DNA of 64,000 nucleotides from Prosthecobacter sp. (GTDB lineage Bacteria; Verrucomicrobiota; Verrucomicrobiia; Verrucomicrobiales; Verrucomicrobiaceae): the NCBI RefSeq assembly GCF_034366625.1, contig NZ_JAXMIH010000006.1, positions 1,054,001-1,118,000 of the forward strand. The letters run 5' to 3'. A program made the position numbers and the translations under genes. Below, piece after piece: positions 55,950 through 64,000 of the stretch (position 1 is its first letter; every line of letters starts with the position of its first letter). The notes under the pieces were generated by a model. The model worked only from the letters and a program-made list of their open reading frames with translations. It did no database searches and had not been told where the DNA came from.

Positions 55950-56645
55950 TTATTTAAGCTTCCACACCTTCACATCATCCACCTGCGCGGATTTGTTCAC
56001 GGCGAGGGTGATCATGCGCTTCGTCGGATGCGCGATGCCTTCGCTGCTGAAGCTGCCGGTTTCCACGCCATCGATTTTGACGGTCATTTTGTCGCCCTCG
56101 ACGGTGATGTGCATCGTGTGCCAGTCTTCGGGCTTGAGATCGAGTTTGAAGGACTTGGTCTTGGTTTTGAGCAGCGCGGCGAGCTCGGGCGATTTGTCAC
56201 CCGCTTTGCGACGCTCGTAGTTTTTCAAGTCCATGACGCCCGTCTTGGAATCATTGAGAGTCACACCTCGTCGCGTCACTTTGGCCATGCAGAGATGACC
56301 GGCGTGGACGGTCTTCAATTCGCGATCCACGAAATCGACACCCAGATCGTCGCCTTCACCGAGTTTGAAGCGCAATTCGACAACTCCGTCCTGAAACTCG
56401 ACGTTGTGGAAGATCGCGACACCGTGATCGGCCTCGGCGTGTTTGGTGACGTGCATGACGCCGTCCTTGAGATCGACCTGCTGGTGGCCTTTGGCGCGCC
56501 ACGCGCTGTTGCTGGTCCAGCCGTTGCCGATGTCTTCTTTGCCCGGCGTGGCTTCATCGCGGGCGAAGTCGTCGGAGAAGAGCAGCGTGGGTTCGGCTGC
56601 AGAGAGCAAAGAGCAAAGGGCGAAGAGGATGAGGAGCGGGTTCAT
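55950..56645 (-). CDS. Secreted concanavalin-like (LamG/DUF1080-type) protein
   Basis: A 231-residue protein with signal peptide [39 protein letters not shown] opens the beta-sandwich (read in outline), followed by [39 protein letters not shown] and a final [10 protein letters not shown]. This is the concanavalin/LamG fold seen in DUF1080-type sugar-binding or hydrolase proteins. It probably binds or acts on carbohydrate. It is the middle gene of a minus-strand run with metallophosphoesterase upstream. Confidence 0.75.
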   Translation of the reverse strand: MNPLLILFALCSLLSAAEPTLLFSDDFARDEATPGKEDIGNGWTSNSAWRAKGHQQVDLKDGVMHVTKHAEADHGVAIFHNVEFQDGVVELRFKLGEGDDLGVDFVDRELKTVHAGHLCMAKVTRRGVTLNDSKTGVMDLKNYERRKAGDKSPELAALLKTKTKSFKLDLKPEDWHTMHITVEGDKMTVKIDGVETGSFSSEGIAHPTKRMITLAVNKSAQVDDVKVWKLK

Positions 56646-56655
56646 TGGGGAAAGA

Positions 56656-57738
56656 TCATTTGGATTGTATGGCGGACTTCATCGGGTAATCGAGCGTGAA
56701 CTGGTGCTGCTCCAGGTCGTGGACGTGCGGGGTGTCATCGACGAGGACTTGCTGCTTCACATCGTAGGTGAGGGCGTGGATGCGGTTTTCGGCGGGGACG
56801 AAGCGCAGCAGGCGCAGGACGGGCTGGCTCATGTAATCGCTGAGCATGGAGGTGACGGGATGGCCATCATCAGCGGGTGTGGTGAGCTTCAGCGCGGTGA
56901 CGCGGCTTTGATCGCCACAAAAGATGAGGTGGAGGTTGGCGTGCTTGCGGAAGAGTTCGTTCCACATCTGCTCGCCGGTATTGCCGCGTGCGCCGTGGAT
57001 TTTGATCCACTTCATGCGGCCCTTGGGATCATGGATGAAGCCTTCCTCGGTCTTCGGCTTGTCGAGAATACCGAGATCCATGTGCGTGGTGATCAGAGCG
57101 CGGCGAGTGGCGTGCTCCGAGAGCAACGCATCAGCCCAGGCAAGCACGTCATCAGGTGCATTGCACTCCAGGCTGAGGTGGATGAAGTCCATGCCACCCG
57201 CGCTGAAGAGCTGGGCGCTGTTTACATTGTTCGCGGAGACGTTCTGACCCTTGCGGCTGTGCGCGTAGCTGCCGAGATACCACGGATATGGGGTAAAGCT
57301 GGCCGCCGGGAAGTGCTGCTGATACTGGCGCGCGTCGCCCTTGCTCGTCATGTCGTGATTGCCGACAGTAAGGCTGAAGGGCACGACGCCACGTAGTTGA
57401 TCGAGGTGCTGCTTCGCCACGGACCATTGGTCGGTGTTGTTCTTGTCCACGATGTCACCCACATGGCTGACGAAGACGATGTTCTGATCCTCCCGGTGCT
57501 CGCGAATCCACTTCACCTGCGTTTCGAGGTTCGCATTCGTGACGGGGTCGGTGCTTGTCGGCGTGGCTTTGCAGCCCTTGCCTGTGTAGCTCTGCGTGTC
57601 GGGAATGATGACCATCGTGAAGGCCTCGGCGGGCATGACTGGCAACGGCTTGGTGCCGATCATGCGCTTGGCGGCGGCTTGACCGAACAAGGAGCCGCAA
57701 AAAAGGGCCAGGGAGGCAATGACGAGGATCTGCTTCAT
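56656..57738 (-). CDS. Secreted calcineurin-like metallophosphoesterase
   Basis: A 360-residue protein with signal peptide [20 protein letters not shown]. Two-metal phosphoesterase motifs are [30 protein letters not shown] and later ITTHMD and [11 protein letters not shown]. The substrate is a phosphoester, identity unknown. It starts the minus-strand run 57738-49594. Gaps of 10, 7, 40, 46 and then -13 bases suggest that much of this run is one transcript. Confidence 0.86.
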   Translation of the reverse strand: MKQILVIASLALFCGSLFGQAAAKRMIGTKPLPVMPAEAFTMVIIPDTQSYTGKGCKATPTSTDPVTNANLETQVKWIREHREDQNIVFVSHVGDIVDKNNTDQWSVAKQHLDQLRGVVPFSLTVGNHDMTSKGDARQYQQHFPAASFTPYPWYLGSYAHSRKGQNVSANNVNSAQLFSAGGMDFIHLSLECNAPDDVLAWADALLSEHATRRALITTHMDLGILDKPKTEEGFIHDPKGRMKWIKIHGARGNTGEQMWNELFRKHANLHLIFCGDQSRVTALKLTTPADDGHPVTSMLSDYMSQPVLRLLRFVPAENRIHALTYDVKQQVLVDDTPHVHDLEQHQFTLDYPMKSAIQSK

Positions 57739-57812
57739 GCGAGGAAGCGAAAACGCAGCCGCTGAGGCAAACTTCCGCGCAATGCGGCGGCGTGACAGCT
57801 CGTTTCCACCGC

Positions 57813-59336
57813 ATGACCCGATTCCGCGCTGTTTTCGCTCTTCTCTTCGCCCTCAGCCCTTCGCTCTTCGCCGCGAAGCCTAACATCATCGTCATCATGG
57901 CGGATGACCTTGGTTACGGCGACGTGGGTTGCTACGGCGCGAAGGCGGTGAAGACGCCGAACATCGACAAACTGGCCGCCGAGGGCCTGCGCTTCACTAG
58001 TGGCTATTGCAGCGCCTCCACCTGCACGCCGACGCGTTTTTCGCTGCTGACGGGAACATACGCGTTTCGCCAAAAAGGCACCGGTGTGGCTCCTCCGAAT
58101 GGTCCGGCGCTGATCAAGCCCGGCACGGAGACAATGGCCTCGATTTTAAAGAAAGCGGGCTATGCCACCGCAGTGATCGGTAAATGGCACCTCGGTCTCG
58201 GCGATCCGAAACCGGACTGGAATGGCGATTTGAAGCCCGGGCCGCTCGAAATCGGTTTTGATCACTGCCTGCTGCTTCCGACCACGAACGACCGCGTGCC
58301 GCAGGTGTATGTGGACGACCATCGCGTGAAAAATCTCGACCCGAAAGACCCTCTGTGGGTGGGCGACAAAGCACCAGATGAAAATCATCCCACCGGCCTC
58401 ACGCATCGCGACACGCTGCGCATGAACTGGACGCATGGTCACAACCAAACCATCCACAACGGCATCGGCCGCATCGGTTTCTACACCGGCGGAAAGGCAG
58501 CCCGCTTCCGCGATGAAGACCTCGGCGATGCGTGGATCAAGGAGTCGAACCAATGGATCGAGGCGCACAAGGATCAGCCCTTCTTCCTCTACTTCGCCAG
58601 CCACGACATTCATGTGCCACGCATGCCGCACGAGCGTTTCCAGGGGCAAACACCGCTCGGATTTCGTGGCGATGCCATCGTGGAGTTCGACTGGAGCGTG
58701 GGCGAGATCATGAAGACGCTCGACCGGCTCAAGCTGGCCGAAAATACACTCATCGTGCTCTGCTCCGACAACGGTCCCGTGCTTGATGACGGCTATGTGG
58801 ACGGCGCGGTGGAGAAACTCGGCTCCCACGAGCCTGCGGGGCCTTTTAGCGGCGGCAAATACAGCGTTTTCGAAGGCGGCACGCGCACACCCTTCATCGC
58901 GAAGTGGGCTGGACGCATCAAGCCGGGCGTGTCTGATGAAGTCGTCTGCACCGTCGATCTCGCGGCTAGTTTTGCGGCGCTGACGAGCACTCCGCTGGCC
59001 GAAAACGCCTGCCTCGACAGCCAGAACATCCTTCCCGCGCTTCTCGGAGATCCCGGTGCGAAAGGTCGCGAGGCCTTGCTTCAGCAAGACAACAACGGCA
59101 ACAACCTCGGCCTCCGCATGGGTGACTGGAAGCTCGTACGGATGAAGAACAAAGGCGCGTCCAAAGCCGTGGTCACGAAGAAGAAGCGCGATGATGCCGG
59201 TGGCGTGCATCGGCTTTATTATCTGCCGGATGATGCGGCGGAGACAAAAGACGTGAGCGCGGAGCAGCCGGAGAGGTTAAAGACGATGATCGCGAAGATG
59301 AATGAGATCGTCGCAGCGGAGCGGACGAGGAAGTAA
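57813..59336 (+). CDS. Secreted arylsulfatase (type I, formylglycine-dependent)
   Basis: A 507-residue sulfatase with a signal peptide (MTRFRAVFALLFALSPSLFA). Metal ligands sit in IMADDLGYGDVG (Asp31, Asp32) and CSDNGPVLD. The maturation motif CTPTR (Cys71) is the CxPxR site converted to formylglycine; GKWHLGLG supplies active-site Lys and His. It hydrolyses sulfate esters, likely of a polysaccharide. The maturating enzyme is not in this window. It is convergent with the next sulfatase, with five bases between stops. Confidence 0.93.
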   Translation: MTRFRAVFALLFALSPSLFAAKPNIIVIMADDLGYGDVGCYGAKAVKTPNIDKLAAEGLRFTSGYCSASTCTPTRFSLLTGTYAFRQKGTGVAPPNGPALIKPGTETMASILKKAGYATAVIGKWHLGLGDPKPDWNGDLKPGPLEIGFDHCLLLPTTNDRVPQVYVDDHRVKNLDPKDPLWVGDKAPDENHPTGLTHRDTLRMNWTHGHNQTIHNGIGRIGFYTGGKAARFRDEDLGDAWIKESNQWIEAHKDQPFFLYFASHDIHVPRMPHERFQGQTPLGFRGDAIVEFDWSVGEIMKTLDRLKLAENTLIVLCSDNGPVLDDGYVDGAVEKLGSHEPAGPFSGGKYSVFEGGTRTPFIAKWAGRIKPGVSDEVVCTVDLAASFAALTSTPLAENACLDSQNILPALLGDPGAKGREALLQQDNNGNNLGLRMGDWKLVRMKNKGASKAVVTKKKRDDAGGVHRLYYLPDDAAETKDVSAEQPERLKTMIAKMNEIVAAERTRK

Positions 59337-59341
59337 GCCCG

Positions 59342-60811
59342 CTACTTGCCTTCCTTCGCCCACTGCTTCATGAGCGCGATGTTTTTCGCGACCTCGGGAT
59401 TGTCTCTGCCGAGATACTCCACCATGTCGCTGTCATACATGGCTTCGGATTCGGGACCTTTGTCTTGAGTGTCGGTCATCCATTGATCGAGTTTGGAGCG
59501 GTGGGATTCGAGCTGGGTTTTGAACCCGGGTTTGGTGGCGAGATTGGTGAGCTGGAAGGGATCGTTCTGGTAGTCGTAGAGTTCCTCAGGTGCGCGTGTG
59601 GGGCTGAAGAGCAGCGATTCGGAGATGGCGGGCAGTTTGCCATCCGCGTGAAGCGAACGCAGTGTCTGCACGATGGTTTTGCCGTCCTTGTAGGCATTGG
59701 GCTGGAGATGCGGACGTTGGGGATGGAAGTTGCGGATGTAGAGGAAGCGATCTGTGCGCACGCTGCGGAGGCGCTCGATGGTTTCATCGCAACGATCCCG
59801 CGCGGCGAAGATGGCCTCGCGTGGCTGGTACTCCTTCGCTAAGATGTCGCGGCCCTGCATCTTTGCGGGGAGCGGAATGCCTGCGGCGGCGAGTGAAAGC
59901 GCGCCCATGTCGATCTGCATGACGAGATCATTCCGCACCGCGCCTTTGGCGATGCCAGGGCCGCGCACGACGAAGGGAACGTGCGTGCCCTCATCATAGA
60001 GGAACTGCTTGCCACGCGCATGGCTGATGCCGTGATCGGTCATGAAGATGATGAGCGTGTTCTCCAGCAGGCCTTCGCTCTCCAGCCGGGCGATGACGCG
60101 GCCCACATGCTGATCGGTGAAGCGCACGGCGTCGAGGTAGGCGGCCCAGTCGCGCAACAACACCGGATCACGCGGATAGTAGGGCGGCAGCGTCACGTCA
60201 TCCGGCTGCACGGCCTTGCCAAAAGCCTGCTCCGCGCTGCGTGAAAGCGCCTGCGCCCTTTCATCAGTGCCTCCGCGCTGTTTGCCGCCGCTGAGCTGCA
60301 CCTGCATGAAGAAGGGCTTCTCGCCGCGTCCGGCCCAGTCGTGGCTGTTATAAATGGTGCTGTCGTAATCGAAGTTGTAGTCGGTCTTGCCGAGTCCGCC
60401 GGCTTTCTTCTTCTTGCCTTCTTTCACCTGCGACACTCCGCTGCCGATGCAGGTGAAGTAGCCCGCCTTCTGAAACAGCGCCGGCACAGGCTCCACGCCC
60501 TCCGGCAGATGGATCTTCATCTCACCACGCCCGCTGCGATGATGATGCGAGCCGATGGTGGTCTGATACATGCCCGTGATCATCGCCGAACGACACGGCG
60601 AGCACACGGGCGCGGTGACGAAGGCGTGCGTGAACTTCGTTCCCTCCGCCGCGAGCTTGTCCACGGCGGGCGTCTGGATCAGCTTCTCGCCGTAGCATGA
60701 GAAGTTGGCCGACATGTCATCGACGACGAACCAGAGGATGTTCGGCTGCGCCGCCGCGAAGGCGGAGAGCAGCGGACAGAGAGCGAAGAGCACGACAAAG
60801 CGGAGGAGCAT
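59342..60811 (-). CDS. Secreted sulfatase (heparan N-sulfatase-like subgroup)
   Basis: A 489-residue sulfatase with signal peptide MLLRFVVLFALCPLLSAFA. PNILWFVVDDMSANFSCYG gives the first metal ligands, CSPCR (Cys70) is the formylglycine motif, and FMTDHGISHARGK the distal ones. SPTRAPEELYDYQNDPFQLTNLA (in outline) is the typical C-terminal block. The N-terminus resembles sulfamidase-like sulfatases, so the substrate may be a sulfated glycan. The frame is open to a TTG at 60829, but ATG 60811 directly precedes the signal peptide. Confidence 0.92.
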   Translation of the reverse strand: MLLRFVVLFALCPLLSAFAAAQPNILWFVVDDMSANFSCYGEKLIQTPAVDKLAAEGTKFTHAFVTAPVCSPCRSAMITGMYQTTIGSHHHRSGRGEMKIHLPEGVEPVPALFQKAGYFTCIGSGVSQVKEGKKKKAGGLGKTDYNFDYDSTIYNSHDWAGRGEKPFFMQVQLSGGKQRGGTDERAQALSRSAEQAFGKAVQPDDVTLPPYYPRDPVLLRDWAAYLDAVRFTDQHVGRVIARLESEGLLENTLIIFMTDHGISHARGKQFLYDEGTHVPFVVRGPGIAKGAVRNDLVMQIDMGALSLAAAGIPLPAKMQGRDILAKEYQPREAIFAARDRCDETIERLRSVRTDRFLYIRNFHPQRPHLQPNAYKDGKTIVQTLRSLHADGKLPAISESLLFSPTRAPEELYDYQNDPFQLTNLATKPGFKTQLESHRSKLDQWMTDTQDKGPESEAMYDSDMVEYLGRDNPEVAKNIALMKQWAKEGK

Positions 60812-60895
60812 TCGCAGGGAACGCGACAAGCGGATGAATCTTCAACGGATTGTCTTCCTTGACTGCTCCAAAACAGCGCACGAGCATCGTCATCA

Positions 60896-61294
60896 ATGAA
60901 GATGACGCTCTGCATGGCCTTGATCGTCAACTCGGCGTTCTACCTGTTGCAGCATCTGTGCCGCATCTACTTCATTATGATGGAGCCAATGGTGGCCTAT
61001 GCCTTTCCGCAAAACGGGCCTGACTGGTTCGTCCCTTACACCTTGGGCTTTGCGGGTGTGGCGGCCGGCCTTCTGCTCTGGACCGCATTCCTGCCCTCAG
61101 GTCGTTTTCCGTCTTCACGCATCGGACACATGATCATCACTGTCATGGCGGCCTTGAATCTCACTCTTGCCGTTGGAACCCACGGTGTCCTGGTGATGCT
61201 TTCCGAGCGCGATTTCGCAGAAACACCATTGAACAAAGCGCTTCGGGCCAAACATGCGCGGCATGTTGGTCCAAACAGCTACAGGAACCCGTGA
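60896..61294 (+). CDS. Small membrane protein of unknown function
   Basis: A 132-residue protein with three likely membrane helices (MALIVNSAFYLLQHLCRIYF; VPYTLGFAGVAAGLLLWTAFL; MIITVMAALNLTLAVGTHG). Its C-terminus is basic (KALRAKHARHVGPNSY). I recognise no family. It is isolated between a divergent sulfatase and a convergent lactonase-like gene. Confidence 0.6.
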   Translation: MKMTLCMALIVNSAFYLLQHLCRIYFIMMEPMVAYAFPQNGPDWFVPYTLGFAGVAAGLLLWTAFLPSGRFPSSRIGHMIITVMAALNLTLAVGTHGVLVMLSERDFAETPLNKALRAKHARHVGPNSYRNP

Positions 61295-61384
61295 TTGTCC
61301 GAATCACTTCGCCTGAGACGGTAAGGCAAATGGTTTTGTCCTTCAGCTTCGACTTGTGCAACTCGACGACGAATGACGAGAGGA

Positions 61385-62443
61385 TCAGTCAAACTTCATG
61401 CTCATCACCCATGCAGGGCCTTTGCCGCAGTCGTAGGTTTTGAGCGGGGTGAGAGCGCCGGTTTCGGCGTTGCGGCGGAAGACGATGAGCTTGTGCGAGC
61501 CTTCACCCGCGGACACGACGAATTGATCACCGGGCACGAGGCAGAAGGAGCGCGGCGTTTTTTCCGTCGGTGTCTGGCCGTGCGGTGTGAGCTCGCCGGT
61601 CTGCGCATTCACGGAAAAGACGGCGAGGCTGTCGTGACCGCGATTCGAGGCATAGACGAAGCGTCCGTCGGCGCTGATGTGGATGTCGGCGCAGGAGCCT
61701 TTCGTGCGCCAGTCCTCGGGCACGGTGGGGACGCTTTGGCGGGCTTTGAGCGTACCGTTGGCGGCATCGTAATCGCACAGCGTGACACTTTTGCCCTGCT
61801 CGTTGACGAAGTAGGCCCACTTGCCGTTCGGATGAAACTGCATGTGACGCGGCCCCTCGCCCTCGCCGCCGGGGAGATGCTGCGGCGTGTTGCGCGTGAG
61901 TGTTCCGGCCTGCGCATCGAAGCGGAGTTGCTCAACCTTGTTCAGCTCGCCCACATGTGGAACGAAGGCGAAACGGTTCGCCGGATCGACCTGGATGCAG
62001 TGCGCCTTTTTGCCCGTTTCGACCGTGACGACCGGCAATCCAGTCACACGACCATCCTTGATCGCCGACAATCCGACCATGCCCTCGCTGTAAGATGCGG
62101 CGAGCAGCCAGCGGCCCGTTTTATCGGCGAAAACGTAGGCAGCATTGAATCCAGCATCCGCGAAGGTCGGATTCGAGAGCGCCCCGGTTTTCGCATCGAC
62201 ATCAAGCGTGGCAAACTGCATCGCCGAGCGCACGGAGGCATACAGATGCCTGCGATCCGGGCTGATGGAGAGACTGCCCGGTGCTCCGGGAAGCGGCGCT
62301 TCGCCCTCTCGCGTCAATTCGCCCGACGTTTCATTCAGCGACCAGATAGCGATGCGTTTTTCGCCGCTTTCGGAGATATAGACAATGGTCGGCCCGGCAA
62401 GGACAGAGGTGGCAAGGCAGAGCAGCGTGAAGAGTACTTTCAT
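61385..62443 (-). CDS. Secreted lactonase-family (6-phosphogluconolactonase-like) seven-bladed propeller
   Basis: A 352-residue protein with signal peptide MKVLFTLLCLATSVLA. Family motifs are GAPGSLSISPDRRHLYAS, VDPANRFAFVPHVGELNKV, GEGPRHMQFHPNGKWAYFVNE, ADIHISADGRFVYASNRGHDS and TPRSFCLVPGDQFVVSAGE. Cytoplasmic YbhE-type members hydrolyse 6-phosphogluconolactone. This one carries an export signal, so it more likely acts on another lactone or has a different role. Confidence 0.86.
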   Translation of the reverse strand: MKVLFTLLCLATSVLAGPTIVYISESGEKRIAIWSLNETSGELTREGEAPLPGAPGSLSISPDRRHLYASVRSAMQFATLDVDAKTGALSNPTFADAGFNAAYVFADKTGRWLLAASYSEGMVGLSAIKDGRVTGLPVVTVETGKKAHCIQVDPANRFAFVPHVGELNKVEQLRFDAQAGTLTRNTPQHLPGGEGEGPRHMQFHPNGKWAYFVNEQGKSVTLCDYDAANGTLKARQSVPTVPEDWRTKGSCADIHISADGRFVYASNRGHDSLAVFSVNAQTGELTPHGQTPTEKTPRSFCLVPGDQFVVSAGEGSHKLIVFRRNAETGALTPLKTYDCGKGPAWVMSMKFD

Positions 62444-62524
62444 GACGGGATGGCTGGGCGATGGTTTCGAGGTTGAAACGAAAGCCCCGAGCCATTGTGT
62501 CAAGGCAGGTGCGATACGTTGGTT

Positions 62525-63535
62525 TTATGGATTCGCCTCGATGCGTTTGGCTGCCGCTTTGGCCTTGCGCCTGGTCTCCGGACTCACTCGTTCATCAGGG
62601 TCTTGAGCCAGTTTTTCGAGAATGGTCGGCGGCGTATTCTTGTTGGTCGCCACGTTTCGACGGACATGCCATTCGTTGTCCGCCGAAAGGACTTCGAGTG
62701 TTTCGACGGGAGTGCCCAGGTTTCCGGCCACGCGTGCCCGGGTGTACTCATCTTTGCTCCCGGCCAGCTTTTGCAGCATCTCGGCGGGAGTGGCTGGATT
62801 GCCGGCGAGTCCGTATTGAATCAAAGTGTCTTGATGACCGGCGGATTGGCGGAGGATGGATGCAGGTGTTTTGGGATTGGCGAGGACATCGCCGAGCACA
62901 TAGTTGTCCGGACTTTTTGAAAGCATGACCAGCACGCTCTCGGAGACGTTTTTGTGCATGGCCACGAGCCGCATGACGGCCAGTCCTTTGCCGTTGCCTG
63001 GCATCACGGGCCAGAGCGAGCCCATTTTGCGATGCAGGGCCGGATCGGGCATCTGCGCGACTCGTTCGAGCAGGGCGGTGGTGGCATTCGGATTCAACGC
63101 CAGAGAGCCGAGGGCGAAGCGGTTCTCTTTAAACAGGGAGGTTTCGAGAAACTGTTCGAGGCCCGGCGCGTCCATCGTCACGATCCGGTTCACGGTTTGG
63201 GTGAGAAGAACGCCACGCACCACCTCGGCGGCACCCCAGACCGGCAGGACGATCGCGACCAGCGCCCGCAGCTTCGCCCAGACCGAGAGGGCAGCGGATT
63301 TTCCCCGCACCCAAGCGAGCAGATCCGGCAGGCAGCAGCCAAAAATGAAGAACCCGAGCCCGTAGGGCAGGATGGCGAAGGGGATGAAGAGAATGCCAAT
63401 GGCCGCTGTCGAGGACGTGGACCGGGAGATGGCGGCGAACATAACCACGGCCATGACCAGCATTCCTGCCGCGGCCCAGGCACAGCCAGTCTTAGGCCGG
63501 GATGATGAAGTTGGAGGCGCTGGAGGAGGGTTCAT
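62525..63535 (-). CDS. Membrane protein with leucine-rich-variant (LRV) repeats
   Basis: A 336-residue protein. Three or four hydrophobic helices lie within residues 18-125 (WAAAGMLVMAVVMFAAISRS, FIPFAILPYGLGFFIFGC, VAIVLPVWGAAEVVRGV). The C-terminal 180 residues consist of repeats of the type NPxTPxxxLxxLA...VRxxVAxN: NPKTPASILRQSAG, NPATPAEMLQKLAG, NLGTPVETLEVLSA and NKNTPPTILEKLAQ. This matches LRV repeats, an alpha/3-10 solenoid thought to mediate protein contacts. Function unknown. Confidence 0.72.
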   Translation of the reverse strand: MNPPPAPPTSSSRPKTGCAWAAAGMLVMAVVMFAAISRSTSSTAAIGILFIPFAILPYGLGFFIFGCCLPDLLAWVRGKSAALSVWAKLRALVAIVLPVWGAAEVVRGVLLTQTVNRIVTMDAPGLEQFLETSLFKENRFALGSLALNPNATTALLERVAQMPDPALHRKMGSLWPVMPGNGKGLAVMRLVAMHKNVSESVLVMLSKSPDNYVLGDVLANPKTPASILRQSAGHQDTLIQYGLAGNPATPAEMLQKLAGSKDEYTRARVAGNLGTPVETLEVLSADNEWHVRRNVATNKNTPPTILEKLAQDPDERVSPETRRKAKAAAKRIEANP

Positions 63536-63659
63536 GACGGTGGTGGGTTGGAGACCGATGCAACCGTCCGCCTGGGCTCGGTTTCGGCTCAGCGGTTGAT
63601 CATGGTTTGGTGAAAGGCGGAGGTGATGAGGTGGCTGCCACTTTCATGGTCTGAAAATG

Positions 63660-64000
63660 TCATTTCCCGAGGTCATTCGCGCGCACTGCCGCCAGTTTCG
63701 CGGCGACCTTCGTCTTCCATGCCTCCACGGTCGTGGCGTGCCCTGGCGATTGAGCGAGGTTGGTGAGCTGCTTTGGGTCGTTGTGCATGTCGAAGAGTTC
63801 CATGCCGCCTTTTGCATCTTCGCCGTATTGGATGAAGACCCAGCGGTCATCGCGGAGCATGAGACCTTTGCTGGTTCCCGCAACGCTGAAGATGGTGTCA
63901 TGCACTTTGGTCTTCGGATCGTCAAGAATGGCGCTGATGTCGCGCCCTTGCAGGCGCGCGGGAACTTCGAGGCCGCAGAGCTTTGCGGTGGTGGGATAGA
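63660..64000 (-). CDS. Sulfatase (C-terminal part, cut by window edge)
   Basis: The frame is open to the window end and its start lies beyond 64000. The visible 113 codons read TAKLCGLEVPARLQGRDIS, then LFDMHNDPKQLTNLA and a final helix. This is the standard C-terminal block of type I sulfatases (the ELYDLxxDPxExxNLA region). The catalytic cysteine motif is outside the window. Its stop is 124 bases from the LRV membrane gene on the same strand. Confidence 0.85.
   Translation of the reverse strand, partial: YPTTAKLCGLEVPARLQGRDISAILDDPKTKVHDTIFSVAGTSKGLMLRDDRWVFIQYGEDAKGGMELFDMHNDPKQLTNLAQSPGHATTVEAWKTKVAAKLAAVRANDLGK

Overview
The window looks like a chromosomal segment of a Verrucomicrobiota bacterium, probably Prosthecobacter-like. 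This is inferred from gene content, since no rRNA or other taxonomic marker is present. G+C looks near 60% by eye. Many secreted proteins are of the kind abundant in Verrucomicrobia and Planctomycetes: sulfatases, Asp-box sialidase-like propellers, a DUF1501 protein, a DUF4838 protein, a PQQ-type propeller, degenerate amidohydrolases, and PhoD-like and SGNH hydrolases. Gene spacing is tight and no gene-free stretch exceeds 300 bases.

Region 1 (1-9106) is housekeeping. It holds the rpmH-rnpA-yidD-yidC operon (minus), a secreted alpha/beta-hydrolase, apt-glnD (minus), a hemX/ccsA-like gene with hemA and hemC (plus), and a small EF-hand protein. Region 2 (9125-14854) holds an OpgH-type glucosyltransferase coupled to an unknown single-TM protein, a secreted gluzincin-like metalloprotease and a DUF1501 protein.

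Region 3 (14981-19325) is the most notable accessory segment. It is a two-gene McrBC-type restriction cassette whose McrB carries two EVE/PUA-like reader modules. It is bounded by an imperfect 38-bp direct repeat. The right copy is the 3' end of an intact TPR-like gene. The left copy is a displaced fragment of a homologous 3' end, and all four differences within the 38 bp are silent. This suggests insertion at the 3' end of a protein gene, although no integrase is present.

Region 4 (19289-24344) contains the TPR-like protein, a multipass membrane protein, a dynamin-like GTPase, queG, a tRNA-Cys(GCA) with a recognisable promoter inside a TTGACC repeat, and a small membrane protein. Region 5 (24393-32703) is a co-directional run of five secreted carbohydrate- or ester-acting proteins. 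The DUF4838 gene in it carries a GTAG-bounded double hairpin (REPIN-like) inserted in frame. Region 6 (32717-43372) holds a CTTGAC-rich repeat, monomeric isocitrate dehydrogenase, a GH32/43-like propeller, a ceramidase-family protein lacking the expected serine, a dgoD-like dehydratase with an MFS transporter, an EF-hand-containing PQQ propeller and a secreted M14 carboxypeptidase-like protein.

Region 7 (43421-49336) is a translationally coupled signalling operon: PAS-rich sensor kinase, single-domain response regulator, hybrid kinase. Region 8 (49505-64000) has a GTAG-type REP, two amidohydrolase-like genes with degraded metal sites, another sialidase-like protein, an NHL propeller, a LamG/DUF1080-like protein, a metallophosphoesterase, two sulfatases plus part of a third, a lactonase-family propeller, an LRV-repeat membrane protein and a small membrane protein. 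Regions 5 and 8 together suggest breakdown of sulfated or otherwise decorated polysaccharides, but no substrate can be read from the sequence.
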